From contig JACRNY010000001.1 in assembly GCA_016214695.1 (NCBI GenBank), forward strand, positions 372,001 through 436,000: a DNA stretch of 64,000 bases, read 5' to 3'. This DNA is from Nitrosomonadales bacterium. GTDB taxonomy: Bacteria > Pseudomonadota > Gammaproteobacteria > Burkholderiales > Gallionellaceae. How positions within the stretch are numbered: position 1 is the first letter of the stretch; every line of letters starts with the position of its first letter. Position numbers and translations under genes: made by a program. Below, one piece after another: positions 19,887-28,955 of this stretch. The notes under the pieces are model-generated. The model saw nothing but the letters and a program-made list of their open reading frames with translations, was not told the DNA's origin and did not search any database.

Positions 19887-20378
19887 ATGGAGATCCTGGT
19901 CTGGGCTTTCATCGGCGGCATCGTCGGTGCCGTGCTGATGGATGTCACCGAGACTTTCGCCGCCGGGTTCGGCATCACCAGCGGCGTCAACATCGCGCTG
20001 GTGGGGCGCTGGTTCCTGGGTTTGCTGCGCGGGCGCTTCGCTTATTCCAACATCCTCAATTCCGCCCCGCTGCCCAATGAAGTGAAAGCCGGTTGGGCGT
20101 TTCATTTTCTGATCGGTGGCGGCGGGGTGGCGTTGCTGTATCCGCTCTTTTTCCAAATCACCGGTTTGCCTTTTCCCGGCGATCATCTGCTGGGCGGTGC
20201 GCTGTTTGGCTTTGCCACTTCAGCGCTGCCCTGGTTCATTCTGCTGCCTTCGTTCGGCTGGGGGATATTCGGGCGGCACGGTCCGCGCGGCTCGAATGCC
20301 TTGCTGGCGAGTACGCTGTCTCACCTCCCTTACGGGTTGGGCGTCGGTGCGATGATCGCGTTGGGCGGGAACAGCTGA
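19887..20378 (+). CDS. DUF2938 family membrane protein
   Basis: 163-residue protein with four hydrophobic segments (FIGGIVGAVLMDVTE, AFHFLIGGGGVALLYPL, ALFGFATSALPWFILLP, PYGLGVGAMIALGG). The pattern MDVTETFAAGFG at the end of helix 1 and GRWFLGLLRGRF match what I recall of DUF2938 proteins, whose function is unknown. A hairpin-like GATAG...CTATC lies just upstream. Confidence 0.7.
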   Translation: MEILVWAFIGGIVGAVLMDVTETFAAGFGITSGVNIALVGRWFLGLLRGRFAYSNILNSAPLPNEVKAGWAFHFLIGGGGVALLYPLFFQITGLPFPGDHLLGGALFGFATSALPWFILLPSFGWGIFGRHGPRGSNALLASTLSHLPYGLGVGAMIALGGNS

Positions 20379-20575
20379 AGGGCTCGGCTTCGCATGCCTG
20401 CCGCAGGTTCAGCCAACAGGGGCGAATCGCGGCACCGATTGCTAGCCCCGTCGCAAAAACCATATGATAATTATTGGTAATTGCCGCAAGGTCCGTGCTT
20501 TGCGGAAAAAGTATTACCGTTATGGCCTGCATTCCGGTTATGCTTTTTCCCTCGCCACTGAAAAGGCCCACAGTC

Positions 20576-21412
20576 ATGATCCCGTTATTCTCTGAACAAT
20601 GGATGTCCGACCTGAAGGATGCGTGGAATGCGGCGCCCCAGGTCTACGAGCCCTTGCAAAAGGCTTCGTTCTCTTCACGCGTCGGTTACGGTTTCGTCGG
20701 GGAACCCCAGCCGCGGGGCGTACTGGTCATTGAAAACGGGATGGCGGCTTCGACGCTTTCCGGAACCGACATCGGCGATGTCGATTGGGATCTGCGCGCC
20801 ACGGAAGACAACTGGAAGGGCTGGATCGAGAATGGGTTCTCCCTTTACAACCTGGGCATCGCATTCGCCTCCCACCAGCTGCAGTTCCAGAAAGGCGATT
20901 ACGCCCAGATGCTGAAGAACCCGCTGCTGAGCCGGCCCTTCGTCAGGCACTTTGAACTGTTCGAGAACATCCAGACCTATCAGACCAACTCGGGACTCCT
21001 GTACCGTCTGGGACTGAAAAAGAAGAAGGGCGTCATCGAAGCGGACACTTCCGGGCAGCGCTCCGGATTGGACCTGATGGAAGCGATCCAGGCTCATCTC
21101 AAATGGAAAACGCGTTTCCAGAGTGTCATCGATGGCGTATCGAAGGAGACCTTCAGTCCCGCGGAGGCCTATACCGATACGGCATGCGAACTGGGGAAAT
21201 GGATCCACAGCCCTTTTTCGGAGATCTTCCACGACCAGCCCCATTTTGAAAATCTCAAGAAGACCCACCTCGAGTTCCACAAACTCGCCGGGGACATCAC
21301 GATCAAGATCCAAAGCGGTTCAAAGGAAAGTCTGGATCAGTCGATAGACGAGTTCAATCGCATCTCTCGCGGCCTGATCCGGGATCTGCATGAGCTGGCC
21401 AAGTTCATGTAG
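20576..21412 (+). CDS. SCP2-like domain fused to a CZB zinc-binding domain
   Basis: 278-residue soluble protein, start chosen at ATG 20576 (earlier in-frame starts lack support). Residues ~28-130 resemble an SCP2-type lipid-binding domain (GVLVIENGMAAS, QLQFQKGDY). Residues ~170-245 carry the chemoreceptor zinc-binding (CZB) signature: H174 in AHLKWK, C204 in CELGKWI, H231 and H235 in THLEFH. CZB domains sense zinc or oxidants such as hypochlorous acid, usually attached to chemoreceptors or diguanylate cyclases. Pairing with an SCP2-like fold is unusual. No membrane segment or output domain is present. Confidence 0.72.
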   Translation: MIPLFSEQWMSDLKDAWNAAPQVYEPLQKASFSSRVGYGFVGEPQPRGVLVIENGMAASTLSGTDIGDVDWDLRATEDNWKGWIENGFSLYNLGIAFASHQLQFQKGDYAQMLKNPLLSRPFVRHFELFENIQTYQTNSGLLYRLGLKKKKGVIEADTSGQRSGLDLMEAIQAHLKWKTRFQSVIDGVSKETFSPAEAYTDTACELGKWIHSPFSEIFHDQPHFENLKKTHLEFHKLAGDITIKIQSGSKESLDQSIDEFNRISRGLIRDLHELAKFM

Positions 21413-21493
21413 GCAGTCCCATCCGCCGAAAGCGCAGCCCAGCGGGGGCGGATCGATTCCGACAGACTAACTTATATTTTCATCTGACAATCC

Positions 21494-22027
21494 GTGACCA
21501 CGCTTATCGCCCTGCTGCGCGGCATCAATGTCGGCGGCAGCAACCCATTGCCGATGAAGGAGCTGGCCGTTTTGTTGACGGGAATGGGGCTGCGCGAGGT
21601 TCGGACTTATATCCAGAGCGGGAATGTGGCGTTCCGCTGCGATGCGAAAAACAAGACGGTGCTGGCCGCGCAGATCAGCACGGCGATCAAGACACAGCAT
21701 GGCTTCGCGCCGCATGTGCTGCTGCTCGACGCAGCGGAATTGCATGCGGCGTTGGCGGGCAACCCTTACCCGCAAGCCGCGGCCGAGCCCAAATCCTTGC
21801 ACCTGTATTTTCTGGATGAGGTTCCGCAGCATCCAGACCTGAAATCGCTGGAAGCCATCAAAACAGACAGCGAGGACTTCAAGCTGGCGGGCAAGGTGTT
21901 CTACTTGCATACGCCGGAAGGTTTCGGTTCTTGCAAGCTCGCCGCGCGGGTGGAAAAGCTGCTGGGCGTGGCCGCCACCGCGCGCAACTGGAACACGATA
22001 TGCAAGCTGGCGGAGATGGTCGGCTGA
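21494..22027 (+). CDS. DUF1697 family protein
   Basis: 177 residues, GTG start giving the family N-terminus TLIALLRGINVGG. Other family features are YIQSGNVAF and the C-terminal ATARNWNTICKLAEM. Function unknown across the family; common in soil and water bacteria as a stand-alone gene. Confidence 0.88.
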   Translation: MTTLIALLRGINVGGSNPLPMKELAVLLTGMGLREVRTYIQSGNVAFRCDAKNKTVLAAQISTAIKTQHGFAPHVLLLDAAELHAALAGNPYPQAAAEPKSLHLYFLDEVPQHPDLKSLEAIKTDSEDFKLAGKVFYLHTPEGFGSCKLAARVEKLLGVAATARNWNTICKLAEMVG

Positions 22028-22043
22028 AACCGCTGTTTTCGCC

Positions 22044-22361
22044 TCACTCCAAAATCCGATACGGCTCCATCGCGACCCTTTCGACCCGTTCACCGAGCAT
22101 GACCACCTCCCCTTCTCGCCTGCTGTCGCCCGTTTCGCTGAATTCGAAGCGATAGGTGCGGCGCAGTACCCGGCGTCCGCTGCTGTCGCGCGCCAATGCC
22201 AGCTTGGTGCCGGCGACGGTGTCGTCCAGGAACTGGACATCCATCCTCATGCAGGCTTGCTTGCCGGCATTGCGCGCGATCTCAAGGATGCGGATGCTGT
22301 GCAGCCAGAACCACCCTCCCAAACCCAATACGGCCAGTACCGATACACTTGCGAAGTCCAT
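22044..22361 (-). CDS. DUF3301 family membrane-anchored protein
   Basis: 105 residues with an N-terminal hydrophobic helix (VLAVLGLGGWFWLHS) followed by a small beta-rich domain (QFLDDTVAG, RTYRFEFSETG, EGEVVMLGERV). Matches the layout I recall for DUF3301, conserved in beta- and gammaproteobacteria with no known role. Confidence 0.7.
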   Translation of the reverse strand: MDFASVSVLAVLGLGGWFWLHSIRILEIARNAGKQACMRMDVQFLDDTVAGTKLALARDSSGRRVLRRTYRFEFSETGDSRREGEVVMLGERVERVAMEPYRILE

Positions 22362-22385
22362 GAAGATTCCCGTTTCTGAAGTTTC

Positions 22386-22577
22386 CTAGCCCAAGGGGGC
22401 GAAGCGTGGCACGGTTTTACCTTCGTGCTGCACCGGCTCGTGGAAGGCGGACTTGGGGCGCGTCCATATCTGCCCCTGCTCGGATCTGTAGACCATTATG
22501 ATGATGTCGGGATCGGCTTCCAGCTTCGCCTCGCAGACGATCTCGTAGATGCCACCCTTGTAGTGCCGGTATTTCAT
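22386..22577 (-). CDS. DUF1653 family protein
   Basis: 63 residues starting MKYRHYKGGIYEIV, then DIIIMVYRSEQGQIWTRP and FHEPV; a short DUF1653 domain, function unknown. Lies 24 bases upstream of the DUF3301 gene on the same strand, so both are probably one transcript. Confidence 0.85.
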   Translation of the reverse strand: MKYRHYKGGIYEIVCEAKLEADPDIIIMVYRSEQGQIWTRPKSAFHEPVQHEGKTVPRFAPLG

Positions 22578-22720
22578 TGTTCACCCCTGACGAATCAGCC
22601 ACGAGTGGATTCTACAGCCTGCGGCTCACCACATCCGCATGTCGAATGCGGGTGATATGGTAAAGTTGGCAGTGCAGCGCCTTGATCTGGCATCTTGCTG
22701 AAGAACAAATCGGAGAAAAC

Positions 22721-23026
22721 ATGAAACGCATCATTCTCGCTCTCGTCCTCGCGACTTTTTCGAGCATCTCGAATGCCGGTTTCGATTACACCTGTCTGCA
22801 AGACTGCTCCGAGGAAGGGAGCACCTTCCAGTACTGCACAACGAAATGCACGATCAACGATTTCCCCATCGTTCAGCAATCGGCTCCGTCAGAGACCGGG
22901 ACTGAAGCCGAGGCCCGGGCTCCGAGTCCGACAGTGATCACCCCCCATACCGATGCCAGCTGTCTCGCCGAGTGCGACAGCGCGGGATACAGCAAAGAGT
23001 TTTGCCAGCAACGTTGTACTTTCTGA
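22721..23026 (+). CDS. Exported protein with two CX3C-X9-CX3C hairpin motifs
   Basis: 101 residues, start after a GGAG-like SD. A signal peptide (about residues 1-19, ending SNA) precedes two copies of the same cysteine frame: C25-C29...C39-C43 and C81-C85...C95-C99, each CX3C-X9-CX3C, joined by a Pro/Thr/Ala-rich linker. Each copy is expected to form a disulfide-pinned helical hairpin, as in alpha-hairpinins and the twin CX3C proteins of mitochondria, though homology to those is not claimed. Role unknown. Confidence 0.75.
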   Translation: MKRIILALVLATFSSISNAGFDYTCLQDCSEEGSTFQYCTTKCTINDFPIVQQSAPSETGTEAEARAPSPTVITPHTDASCLAECDSAGYSKEFCQQRCTF

Positions 23027-23099
23027 ACCGCTCTGGCCGAAATATTCCCTTCATCGACACGCCGTAGCATCTCCCATACACGAACGGTACGATGAAAAG

Positions 23100-24071
23100 A
23101 TGAATGGCAGCGTAGCGATGGATCAGCAGAAAGAGACCTTGCAGGAAAGCATCGCACAGCAGCGCCGTGTGCTGCTGGAGATCATGCGTGAGCCGCTGCG
23201 GGAGCTGGCACAGCTGTGCCAGCCGGTGTGGGGCGACCGCGCGCAACTCGACCAGGCACTGAGCAGCGCTTTGCCGAAACTGCCGTTCGGCAGTTCGCTG
23301 TATGCGCTGGACACCCGCGGCATTCAGGTCAGCAGCAATGTCAGCGCCGATGGATTGACGCCGACCTCCTTTGGCCGCGACCGCTCCCGGCGGCCTTACA
23401 TGAACGATGTGTTGCCGATCAGCGGCGCGCTGCTTTCGCAGGCCTACATCAGCCTGCTCGGACGGCGTCCGTCGCTGACTGCCGTGCAGATCGTGCGCGA
23501 TCCTTCCGGCACCGTGCTCGGCTTCATCGGCACCGATTTCGACCTGCGCGACCTGCCGCTCACGCACAAGTTGTACGACGAGCCGGCGGTCTGGCGCCAG
23601 CTCAAGGGCGATCCTTCCATCCGCGACACGGTGTTCCACCAGAACCGGGTGGAGAGCGTGATGGACCAGCAGATCGATACCGTGCTGGGAGTGTTCGAGG
23701 AGCTGATGCTGTATCACGGCGTGTACCACGTGATCCTGCATTTCTCCAGCAGCCGCGCGGTGATCTGGGTGATGGAAGATCCCTACCGCTATCGCCTGCT
23801 CGACATCGACGCGCTGGTCGACCCGGACATCTGCCTCGCCTTCCCCAAAACACCCTACCCTGCCAGTGCGCTGGTGCCGCGCGAGCAAATACGCGACGTG
23901 CTGGATGCCTTCCGCGGACTGCGACTGATGGACGAGATGTTCTACCTGCGCTCGGGCACGCTGAACGTGTTCAACGGCATCGTCGGCCTCACCTTCTCTT
24001 GCGACGGTACGCACTACATCCCGCACGACGAGTTCCTGAAGGCGGGCTACGATTTCTGGGTCAGGGATTAG
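23100..24071 (+). CDS. Soluble PDC/Cache-like sensor domain protein
   Basis: 323 residues. The first ~180 resemble a PDC (Cache) ligand-binding domain: SSLYALDTRGIQVSSN, the binding-site stretch RDRSRRPYM, then VQIVRDPSGTVLGFIGTDFDL. Such domains normally sit outside the membrane in receptors, but no signal or membrane segment is present, so this one is probably cytoplasmic. The C-terminal ~140 residues are not recognised. Start could also be the ATG at 23118. Confidence 0.65.
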   Translation: MNGSVAMDQQKETLQESIAQQRRVLLEIMREPLRELAQLCQPVWGDRAQLDQALSSALPKLPFGSSLYALDTRGIQVSSNVSADGLTPTSFGRDRSRRPYMNDVLPISGALLSQAYISLLGRRPSLTAVQIVRDPSGTVLGFIGTDFDLRDLPLTHKLYDEPAVWRQLKGDPSIRDTVFHQNRVESVMDQQIDTVLGVFEELMLYHGVYHVILHFSSSRAVIWVMEDPYRYRLLDIDALVDPDICLAFPKTPYPASALVPREQIRDVLDAFRGLRLMDEMFYLRSGTLNVFNGIVGLTFSCDGTHYIPHDEFLKAGYDFWVRD

Positions 24072-24274
24072 CGTGCCCTGCATCCCCGCATAACCGCACT
24101 CGCGATAGCAATATTCGGCAGCCGGCCGTGCACGGACTTGCGCCACCCCCGCATCAACGGCGTAAGATGTACATTCCCATATCGGCGCTTCACCCTCTGG
24201 TTTCCTTGATGCGGCACGCCATGGTTTTGCTTCGGCAACAACCGCAGCGTGCCCGAAGATCGAAAGGAGCTGCC

Positions 24275-25453
24275 ATGAAGCATTTCAGATATCTCATCAT
24301 CGGCGGCGGCATGGCTGCCGACGCCGCTGTCCACGGCATCCGCAAGTTGGATCGCAACGGCACCATCGGCATGATCAGTGACGAGCACGATCCCCCGTAT
24401 GACCGCCCACCCCTGTCGAAATCGCTGTGGAAGGGCAAGTCGATCGAATCCATCTGGCGTCACATCGGCGACCTGAACGTCGACCTGCATCTGGGCAGGA
24501 AGGTCGTCGCGCTCGATCCCGCAGGCAACGCGGTGACCGACGATGCCGGCGACGTCTACAGCTATGCGAAACTGCTGCTCGCGACCGGCGGCTCGGTGCG
24601 GCGCCTGCCGGATGCCGACGAGCATGTGATCTATTTCCGGACGGCGGCCGATTACCGCAGGCTGCACAAGCTGAGCGAACACGGCGCGGATTTCGTGGTG
24701 ATAGGCGGCGGCTTCATCGGTTCGGAAGTGGCGGCAGCGCTGGCCATGAACGGCAAACGGGTGACGCTGGTGTTTCCGTCGAACGCGATCGGGTCGCGCG
24801 TCTATCCGCAAACGCTGGCGGCGTTCCTGAATTCCTATTACGAGGAGAAAGGCGTGACGCTGCTCGCATCGGAGACGGTCAAGTCCGTGCACAGGGTGAA
24901 TGGCAAGATGATCGTCACCACCGGCAGTGGCCGCGAACTCGCCGCCAACGGTGTCGTGGCCGGGCTGGGCATCCTGCCCAACACCGCGCTGGCGGAACAA
25001 GCCGGACTCAAGGTGGACAACGGCATCGTGGTGGACGAGCTGCTGCGCACCAGCGCCCCGGACATCTACGCGGCGGGCGACGTGGCGAACTTCCACAGCG
25101 CGGCGCTGGACCGGCGCATGCGCGTGGAACACGAGGACAACGCCAACGTGATGGGCGAGCTGGCGGGCAGGAACATGGCCGGGGCGAGCGACATCTACAG
25201 CCACCAGCCCTACTTCTATTCCGACCTGTTCGATCTTGGTTACGAGGCTGTGGGCGAACTGGACAGCAGTCTCGATATCGTCGAGGACTGGCAGGAGACA
25301 TTCCGCAAGGGAGTGATCTATTATCTGCGCGACGGCCGCGTGCGCGGCGTGCTGCTCTGGAACACCTGGGGCCAGGTCGCCGCCGCCACACAGCTGATCG
25401 CGGAGAGGGCGCGGCATACGCGCGAGTCTCTGCTCGGACGGATACACGATTGA
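24275..25453 (+). CDS. FAD-dependent NAD(P)H oxidoreductase
   Basis: 392 residues with FAD-binding IIGGGMAADAA at the N-terminus, PPYDRPPLSKSLW, NAD(P)H-binding VIGGGFIGSEVAAALA in the middle, and the second FAD motif IYAAGDVANF. This is the pattern of ferredoxin/rubredoxin reductase or AIF-like enzymes. Start is an ATG behind AAAGGAG. The physiological electron acceptor is not evident. Confidence 0.85.
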   Translation: MKHFRYLIIGGGMAADAAVHGIRKLDRNGTIGMISDEHDPPYDRPPLSKSLWKGKSIESIWRHIGDLNVDLHLGRKVVALDPAGNAVTDDAGDVYSYAKLLLATGGSVRRLPDADEHVIYFRTAADYRRLHKLSEHGADFVVIGGGFIGSEVAAALAMNGKRVTLVFPSNAIGSRVYPQTLAAFLNSYYEEKGVTLLASETVKSVHRVNGKMIVTTGSGRELAANGVVAGLGILPNTALAEQAGLKVDNGIVVDELLRTSAPDIYAAGDVANFHSAALDRRMRVEHEDNANVMGELAGRNMAGASDIYSHQPYFYSDLFDLGYEAVGELDSSLDIVEDWQETFRKGVIYYLRDGRVRGVLLWNTWGQVAAATQLIAERARHTRESLLGRIHD

Positions 25454-25487
25454 TATCCCTTCGGGGAAGCGTCGCATAGGGGAAGGC

Positions 25488-26366
25488 ATGGACAATACCG
25501 ACTGGATCGACCGCGACGAATATCCGTTCGCGTCACATCATCTTCAGACCGCGGCCGGCAAACTGCATTACGTGGACGAAGGCAGCGGCGAAACGGTGGT
25601 GATGCTGCACGGCAACCCGGCCTGGTCGTTCCTGTACCGCAAGCTCATCAAGCGGCTCAGCCCGTCTTACCGCTGCATCGCGCCCGACCATATCGGCTTC
25701 GGCCTGTCCGACAAGCCGACGGACTGGAGCTACCTGCCGGAGCAGCACGCGAAGAACCTGGCAGCGCTCATCGGGCATCTGGGGCTGAAAGACATCACGC
25801 TGGTGGTGAACGACTGGGGCGGCCCCATCGGCATGCACTATGCGGTGAATCATCCGCACAACGTGAAGCGGCTGGTGGTGCTGAACACCTGGGCGTGGCC
25901 GGTGGATGACGATTTCCACTATGTGGCGTTCAGCGCCTTCATGGGTGGACCCATCGGCCGTTTCCTGATCCGCCACTTCAACTTCTTCGTCACTTCCTTC
26001 ATGCGCGTGGCGTTCGGCGACAAGAGCAAGCTCGGCGCACATGCGCACCGGCATTACAGGGCCGCGCTACCCACGGCGGCTTCGCGCAAGGGCTGTTATG
26101 TGTTTCCCGGGCAGATCATAGGCTCCACCCCGTGGCTGCGTCAGATATGGGAGAAGATGAGCGCGTTGAAGGACAAGCCGACTTTGTTCGTGTGGGGCAT
26201 GAAAGATGTGGCGTTCCGCGAACAGGAACTGAAACGCTGGCAGCAGGCGCTGCCGAATTCCATCACGCTGCGCCTGGGCAGCGTTGGACATTTCGTGGCG
26301 GAAGAGGCGCCGGAGCAACTCGGCGAGGCGGTGGAGAACTTTCTCAAGGAGCAGACACGTGGCTGA
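25488..26366 (+). CDS. Alpha/beta hydrolase, haloalkane dehalogenase-like
   Basis: 292 residues. The nucleophile elbow is VVNDWGGPIG, with aspartate in place of the usual serine and followed by tryptophan, as in haloalkane dehalogenases; HGNPAW supplies the oxyanion/halide-site Asn-Trp, and the catalytic histidine is in SVGHFVAEE. A cap domain lies between. The substrate could be haloalkanes or another ester-like compound. Confidence 0.8.
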   Translation: MDNTDWIDRDEYPFASHHLQTAAGKLHYVDEGSGETVVMLHGNPAWSFLYRKLIKRLSPSYRCIAPDHIGFGLSDKPTDWSYLPEQHAKNLAALIGHLGLKDITLVVNDWGGPIGMHYAVNHPHNVKRLVVLNTWAWPVDDDFHYVAFSAFMGGPIGRFLIRHFNFFVTSFMRVAFGDKSKLGAHAHRHYRAALPTAASRKGCYVFPGQIIGSTPWLRQIWEKMSALKDKPTLFVWGMKDVAFREQELKRWQQALPNSITLRLGSVGHFVAEEAPEQLGEAVENFLKEQTRG

Positions 26367-27045
26367 GCGATATTTTTCCAAACAGACCTTCGCCTTCCTC
26401 TCGACACTGGCCGAGAACAATGAACGCGCGTGGTTCGAGCAGCACCAGCAGGAATACGAAGACTTCGTGCGCACGCCCGCGCTGGACCTCATCGGCGACA
26501 TGTCGGACGAGATGCCCGCCATCTCGCGCCATTTCCTCGCGCAGCCGAAGAAGGTGGGCGGTTCGCTGATGCGCATCTACCGCGACACGCGTTTCAGCCG
26601 CGACAAGACGCCGTACAAGACCAACATCGGCATCCAGTTCCGCCACGAGGTGGGCAAGGATATCCACGCGCCCGGCTATTACCTGCACATCGAACCGGGC
26701 GGGTGCTTCGTCGGCATCGGATTGTGGCATCCGGAGGCGGATGCGCTGTTCAAGATACGACAAGCCATCGTGGAGAAACCGGAAGTCTGGCTCGCGGCAC
26801 GCGACGACAAGACCTTCCGCATGCATTTCACACTGGAGGGCGATTCGCTCGCCAATGCGCCGCGCGGTTTCGCCAAGGACCATCCGCTGGCGGAAGACCT
26901 GAAGCGCAAGGATTTCATCTGCCTGGCGCCGCTGAGCGAGGCGACGGTGACTTCGAGCAAGCTGCGCATGCAGGTGGTGGAGCGCTTCCGCCAGGCCGCG
27001 CCTTATATGCGCTTCCTGTGCACTGCGCTGGAGTTGCGCTTCTGA
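26359..27045 (+). CDS. DUF2461 family protein
   Basis: 228 residues starting at GTG 26359 (AAGGAG SD 6 bases upstream), overlapping the hydrolase stop by 8 bases. It begins with FSKQTFAFLSTLAENNERAWFEQH and contains RIYRDTRFSRDKTPYKTN and GYYLHIEPGGCFVG, diagnostic for DUF2461 (TIGR02453). Function unknown. Confidence 0.88.
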   Translation: MAERYFSKQTFAFLSTLAENNERAWFEQHQQEYEDFVRTPALDLIGDMSDEMPAISRHFLAQPKKVGGSLMRIYRDTRFSRDKTPYKTNIGIQFRHEVGKDIHAPGYYLHIEPGGCFVGIGLWHPEADALFKIRQAIVEKPEVWLAARDDKTFRMHFTLEGDSLANAPRGFAKDHPLAEDLKRKDFICLAPLSEATVTSSKLRMQVVERFRQAAPYMRFLCTALELRF

Positions 27046-27086
27046 ATCAGGCCCGCGACGGCAGGCCAAAGGGAAACGCTATCGTG

Positions 27087-27278
27087 CTACTGGGGTGGAT
27101 ATTCGCTGGCGGCGATCTGACTGACCAGGGGATGCGAACAGACGTTGCCGAAGGGAAGCGCATAGGAACATTGCGGCTTCATCAGGCACACGCCCATGCC
27201 GTTCTCCAGTCTGCGCACGCGGCAGTTGCTGACGTCATGCTGCTTTTCGTTCGGTTTTTTTTCGATGCTCTGAGCCAT
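27087..27278 (-). CDS. Small Cys-containing protein
   Basis: 63 residues, preceded by a strong SD (GGGAGAG) correctly spaced. Four cysteines at residues 19, 31, 37 and 47 (NCRVR, GVCLM, QCSYA, VCSHP) suggest a small metal or Fe-S site or disulfides. Not recognised. Divergent from the 27376 gene with ~97 bases between. Confidence 0.6.
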   Translation of the reverse strand: MAQSIEKKPNEKQHDVSNCRVRRLENGMGVCLMKPQCSYALPFGNVCSHPLVSQIAASEYPPQ

Positions 27279-27375
27279 GATCTCTCCCGCAATCCATCAA
27301 GTTTGTGCGATACAACCGACAATCGATGCGTGATTCCTGTGCTGCAGCCAACCTTACGCAAGCCATTCTAAACAC

Positions 27376-28092
27376 ATGATAAACAGTTCGACAAGCGCAA
27401 CCCCGAGGGCCGGAAAGAAACCCGGGCACCCGCAAATGCCGCCCCGCTACGCCGCATGGCTGCGATATGTGTTCGAGCGCCCTGTCACGCCGAACGGCTG
27501 GTACTTCGATCTCGATGAGCCGGACTTCGAAGGCAGCGAGGCCGAGATCGCCGAATTGGTCGCATACACGCTGGAGAACTGCGGGCGCGACCTGGCCGGC
27601 TATAGCGAGGAGCAGGTCTACCACGGCCTGAACTATATCTTCAGCAACGCCTGTTCCAATACCGTGTTCGCGCTGATGGACGACATCGTTCCCGTCGCCT
27701 TGCGCCTGCGCGCCATCGCCGCGATCAAGCTGCTCTACCGCGACTGTTTCGCACCGCGGTGTGCGCCCGTGCTGGGCTGTCTGGACGAGCCGGGCGGCAA
27801 TCGGCTGAACTCGATCTGCTACATGCTGTGGGATATGTCACCGCTCGGACACTGGGAAGGCCGGCCGAACAAGGAGGTCTTTTACAGCGCGGTGGTGGGG
27901 GTGATGGAAGAAGCGCTGGCTTCGTCCAATCCTGCCTGCGTCGAGAGCGCGCTGCATGGTCTGGGTCATGCCCAACCTTACTTCAGCGCAAGGGTCGTCG
28001 AGGTGATCGCCGCCTATCAGCGGCGCAACGTGTACGTCTCGCCGCGCCTCAAGGATTATGCGCAATACGCCAGGAACGGCTGCGTGCAGTGA
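27376..28092 (+). CDS. Uncharacterised helical protein
   Basis: 238 residues, soluble, mostly helical with several buried cysteines (AYTLENCGRDL, FSNACSNTVFALMDD, CYMLWDM). The segment DDIVPVALRLRAIAAI and LASSNPACVESALHGLGH suggest HEAT-like helical pairs. No catalytic motif recognised. The N-terminal ~25 residues are low complexity and may not be translated; ATG at 27436 (MPPRYAAWL) is an alternative. Confidence 0.72.
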   Translation: MINSSTSATPRAGKKPGHPQMPPRYAAWLRYVFERPVTPNGWYFDLDEPDFEGSEAEIAELVAYTLENCGRDLAGYSEEQVYHGLNYIFSNACSNTVFALMDDIVPVALRLRAIAAIKLLYRDCFAPRCAPVLGCLDEPGGNRLNSICYMLWDMSPLGHWEGRPNKEVFYSAVVGVMEEALASSNPACVESALHGLGHAQPYFSARVVEVIAAYQRRNVYVSPRLKDYAQYARNGCVQ

Positions 28093-28110
28093 CGCGGCGT
28101 CCTATATCCG

Positions 28111-28788
28111 TTATTGGCCCGGCGTGAGGGTCGGTGGCATTGCCGGTTTTTCTGCCGTGGAGGCCTGCTCGGGTGGGGCCGCCAGCGGTGAAGCGAGCGG
28201 AATGACAGGGATCGGACTGCTGGCTGCGGATGGAAGCACGGGTCTGCCAGCCGGCGCGACTGCCGCCGCAGGCGCACTGGCCGGCAAAGTTCTGCTTGCC
28301 GGCAATCTGGACGGCAACGGTTTGTAAGCCGCAGCCACCGCCGGTGCACTGGCCGCGAGCGGCGTGAGCAGCGGTTTTGCCGGCACGGGAGCGGCAGTTT
28401 GCAGCGGTTGCACTGCGCTATGCGGCATGACTGCCGCGGAAGCGGGTTGCGACGGAGCAGCCAGGGCGTGCGTTACTGCGGGTTGGGATGCCGGCTCGCT
28501 TTCAGGCACAGTCGCGCTCAAGCCGGCCTCCGGAGCAGCAGTCGGCGATTCGACTGGCTGCAGGGCGAGCCACCCCTGCCAGAGTGCGACAGCCCCCGCA
28601 GCCGCCAACGCCAGCTGCCACAAGGCGCGGCGGATACCGTCGTGCTTGCGGATGATGCGAACCCTGGCCCTGCCGAAGATCGTCTCGGTGACGACCGCCT
28701 CGCCGATCTCGCGGGACAGGCTCACCTTCGACCGCGCGGGCAACAGCTCGCGGTCTTGCAGATCTGGTTGGTTGTTCTCGTCAGACAT
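28111..28788 (-). CDS. Membrane-anchored Pro/Ala-rich protein
   Basis: 225 residues from ATG 28788 (SD CAGGAA); an in-frame start exists at 28827. A charged cytoplasmic part (~65 residues, LPARSKVSLSREIG) is followed by one transmembrane helix (ALWQLALAAAGAVALW) and ~140 residues of Pro/Ala/Ser-rich sequence without a folded domain. Topology suggests an inner-membrane protein with a long extended periplasmic tail. Function unknown. Confidence 0.65.
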   Translation of the reverse strand: MSDENNQPDLQDRELLPARSKVSLSREIGEAVVTETIFGRARVRIIRKHDGIRRALWQLALAAAGAVALWQGWLALQPVESPTAAPEAGLSATVPESEPASQPAVTHALAAPSQPASAAVMPHSAVQPLQTAAPVPAKPLLTPLAASAPAVAAAYKPLPSRLPASRTLPASAPAAAVAPAGRPVLPSAASSPIPVIPLASPLAAPPEQASTAEKPAMPPTLTPGQ

Positions 28789-28955
28789 CGGTTCCTGCCC
28801 CTGAATTTTGCAGCTCAACGCGCGCATGATAACAAGTAATCGGCCCGCGACAACCGCCGACCGGATATCCCCCGTCCAGCCCGGGCGGGAACGCGCACCG
28901 CACGCAGGTTTTGCGGATTTGGGTTATCTTCCGCCTATCCTGTCGGGGAGTAGAT

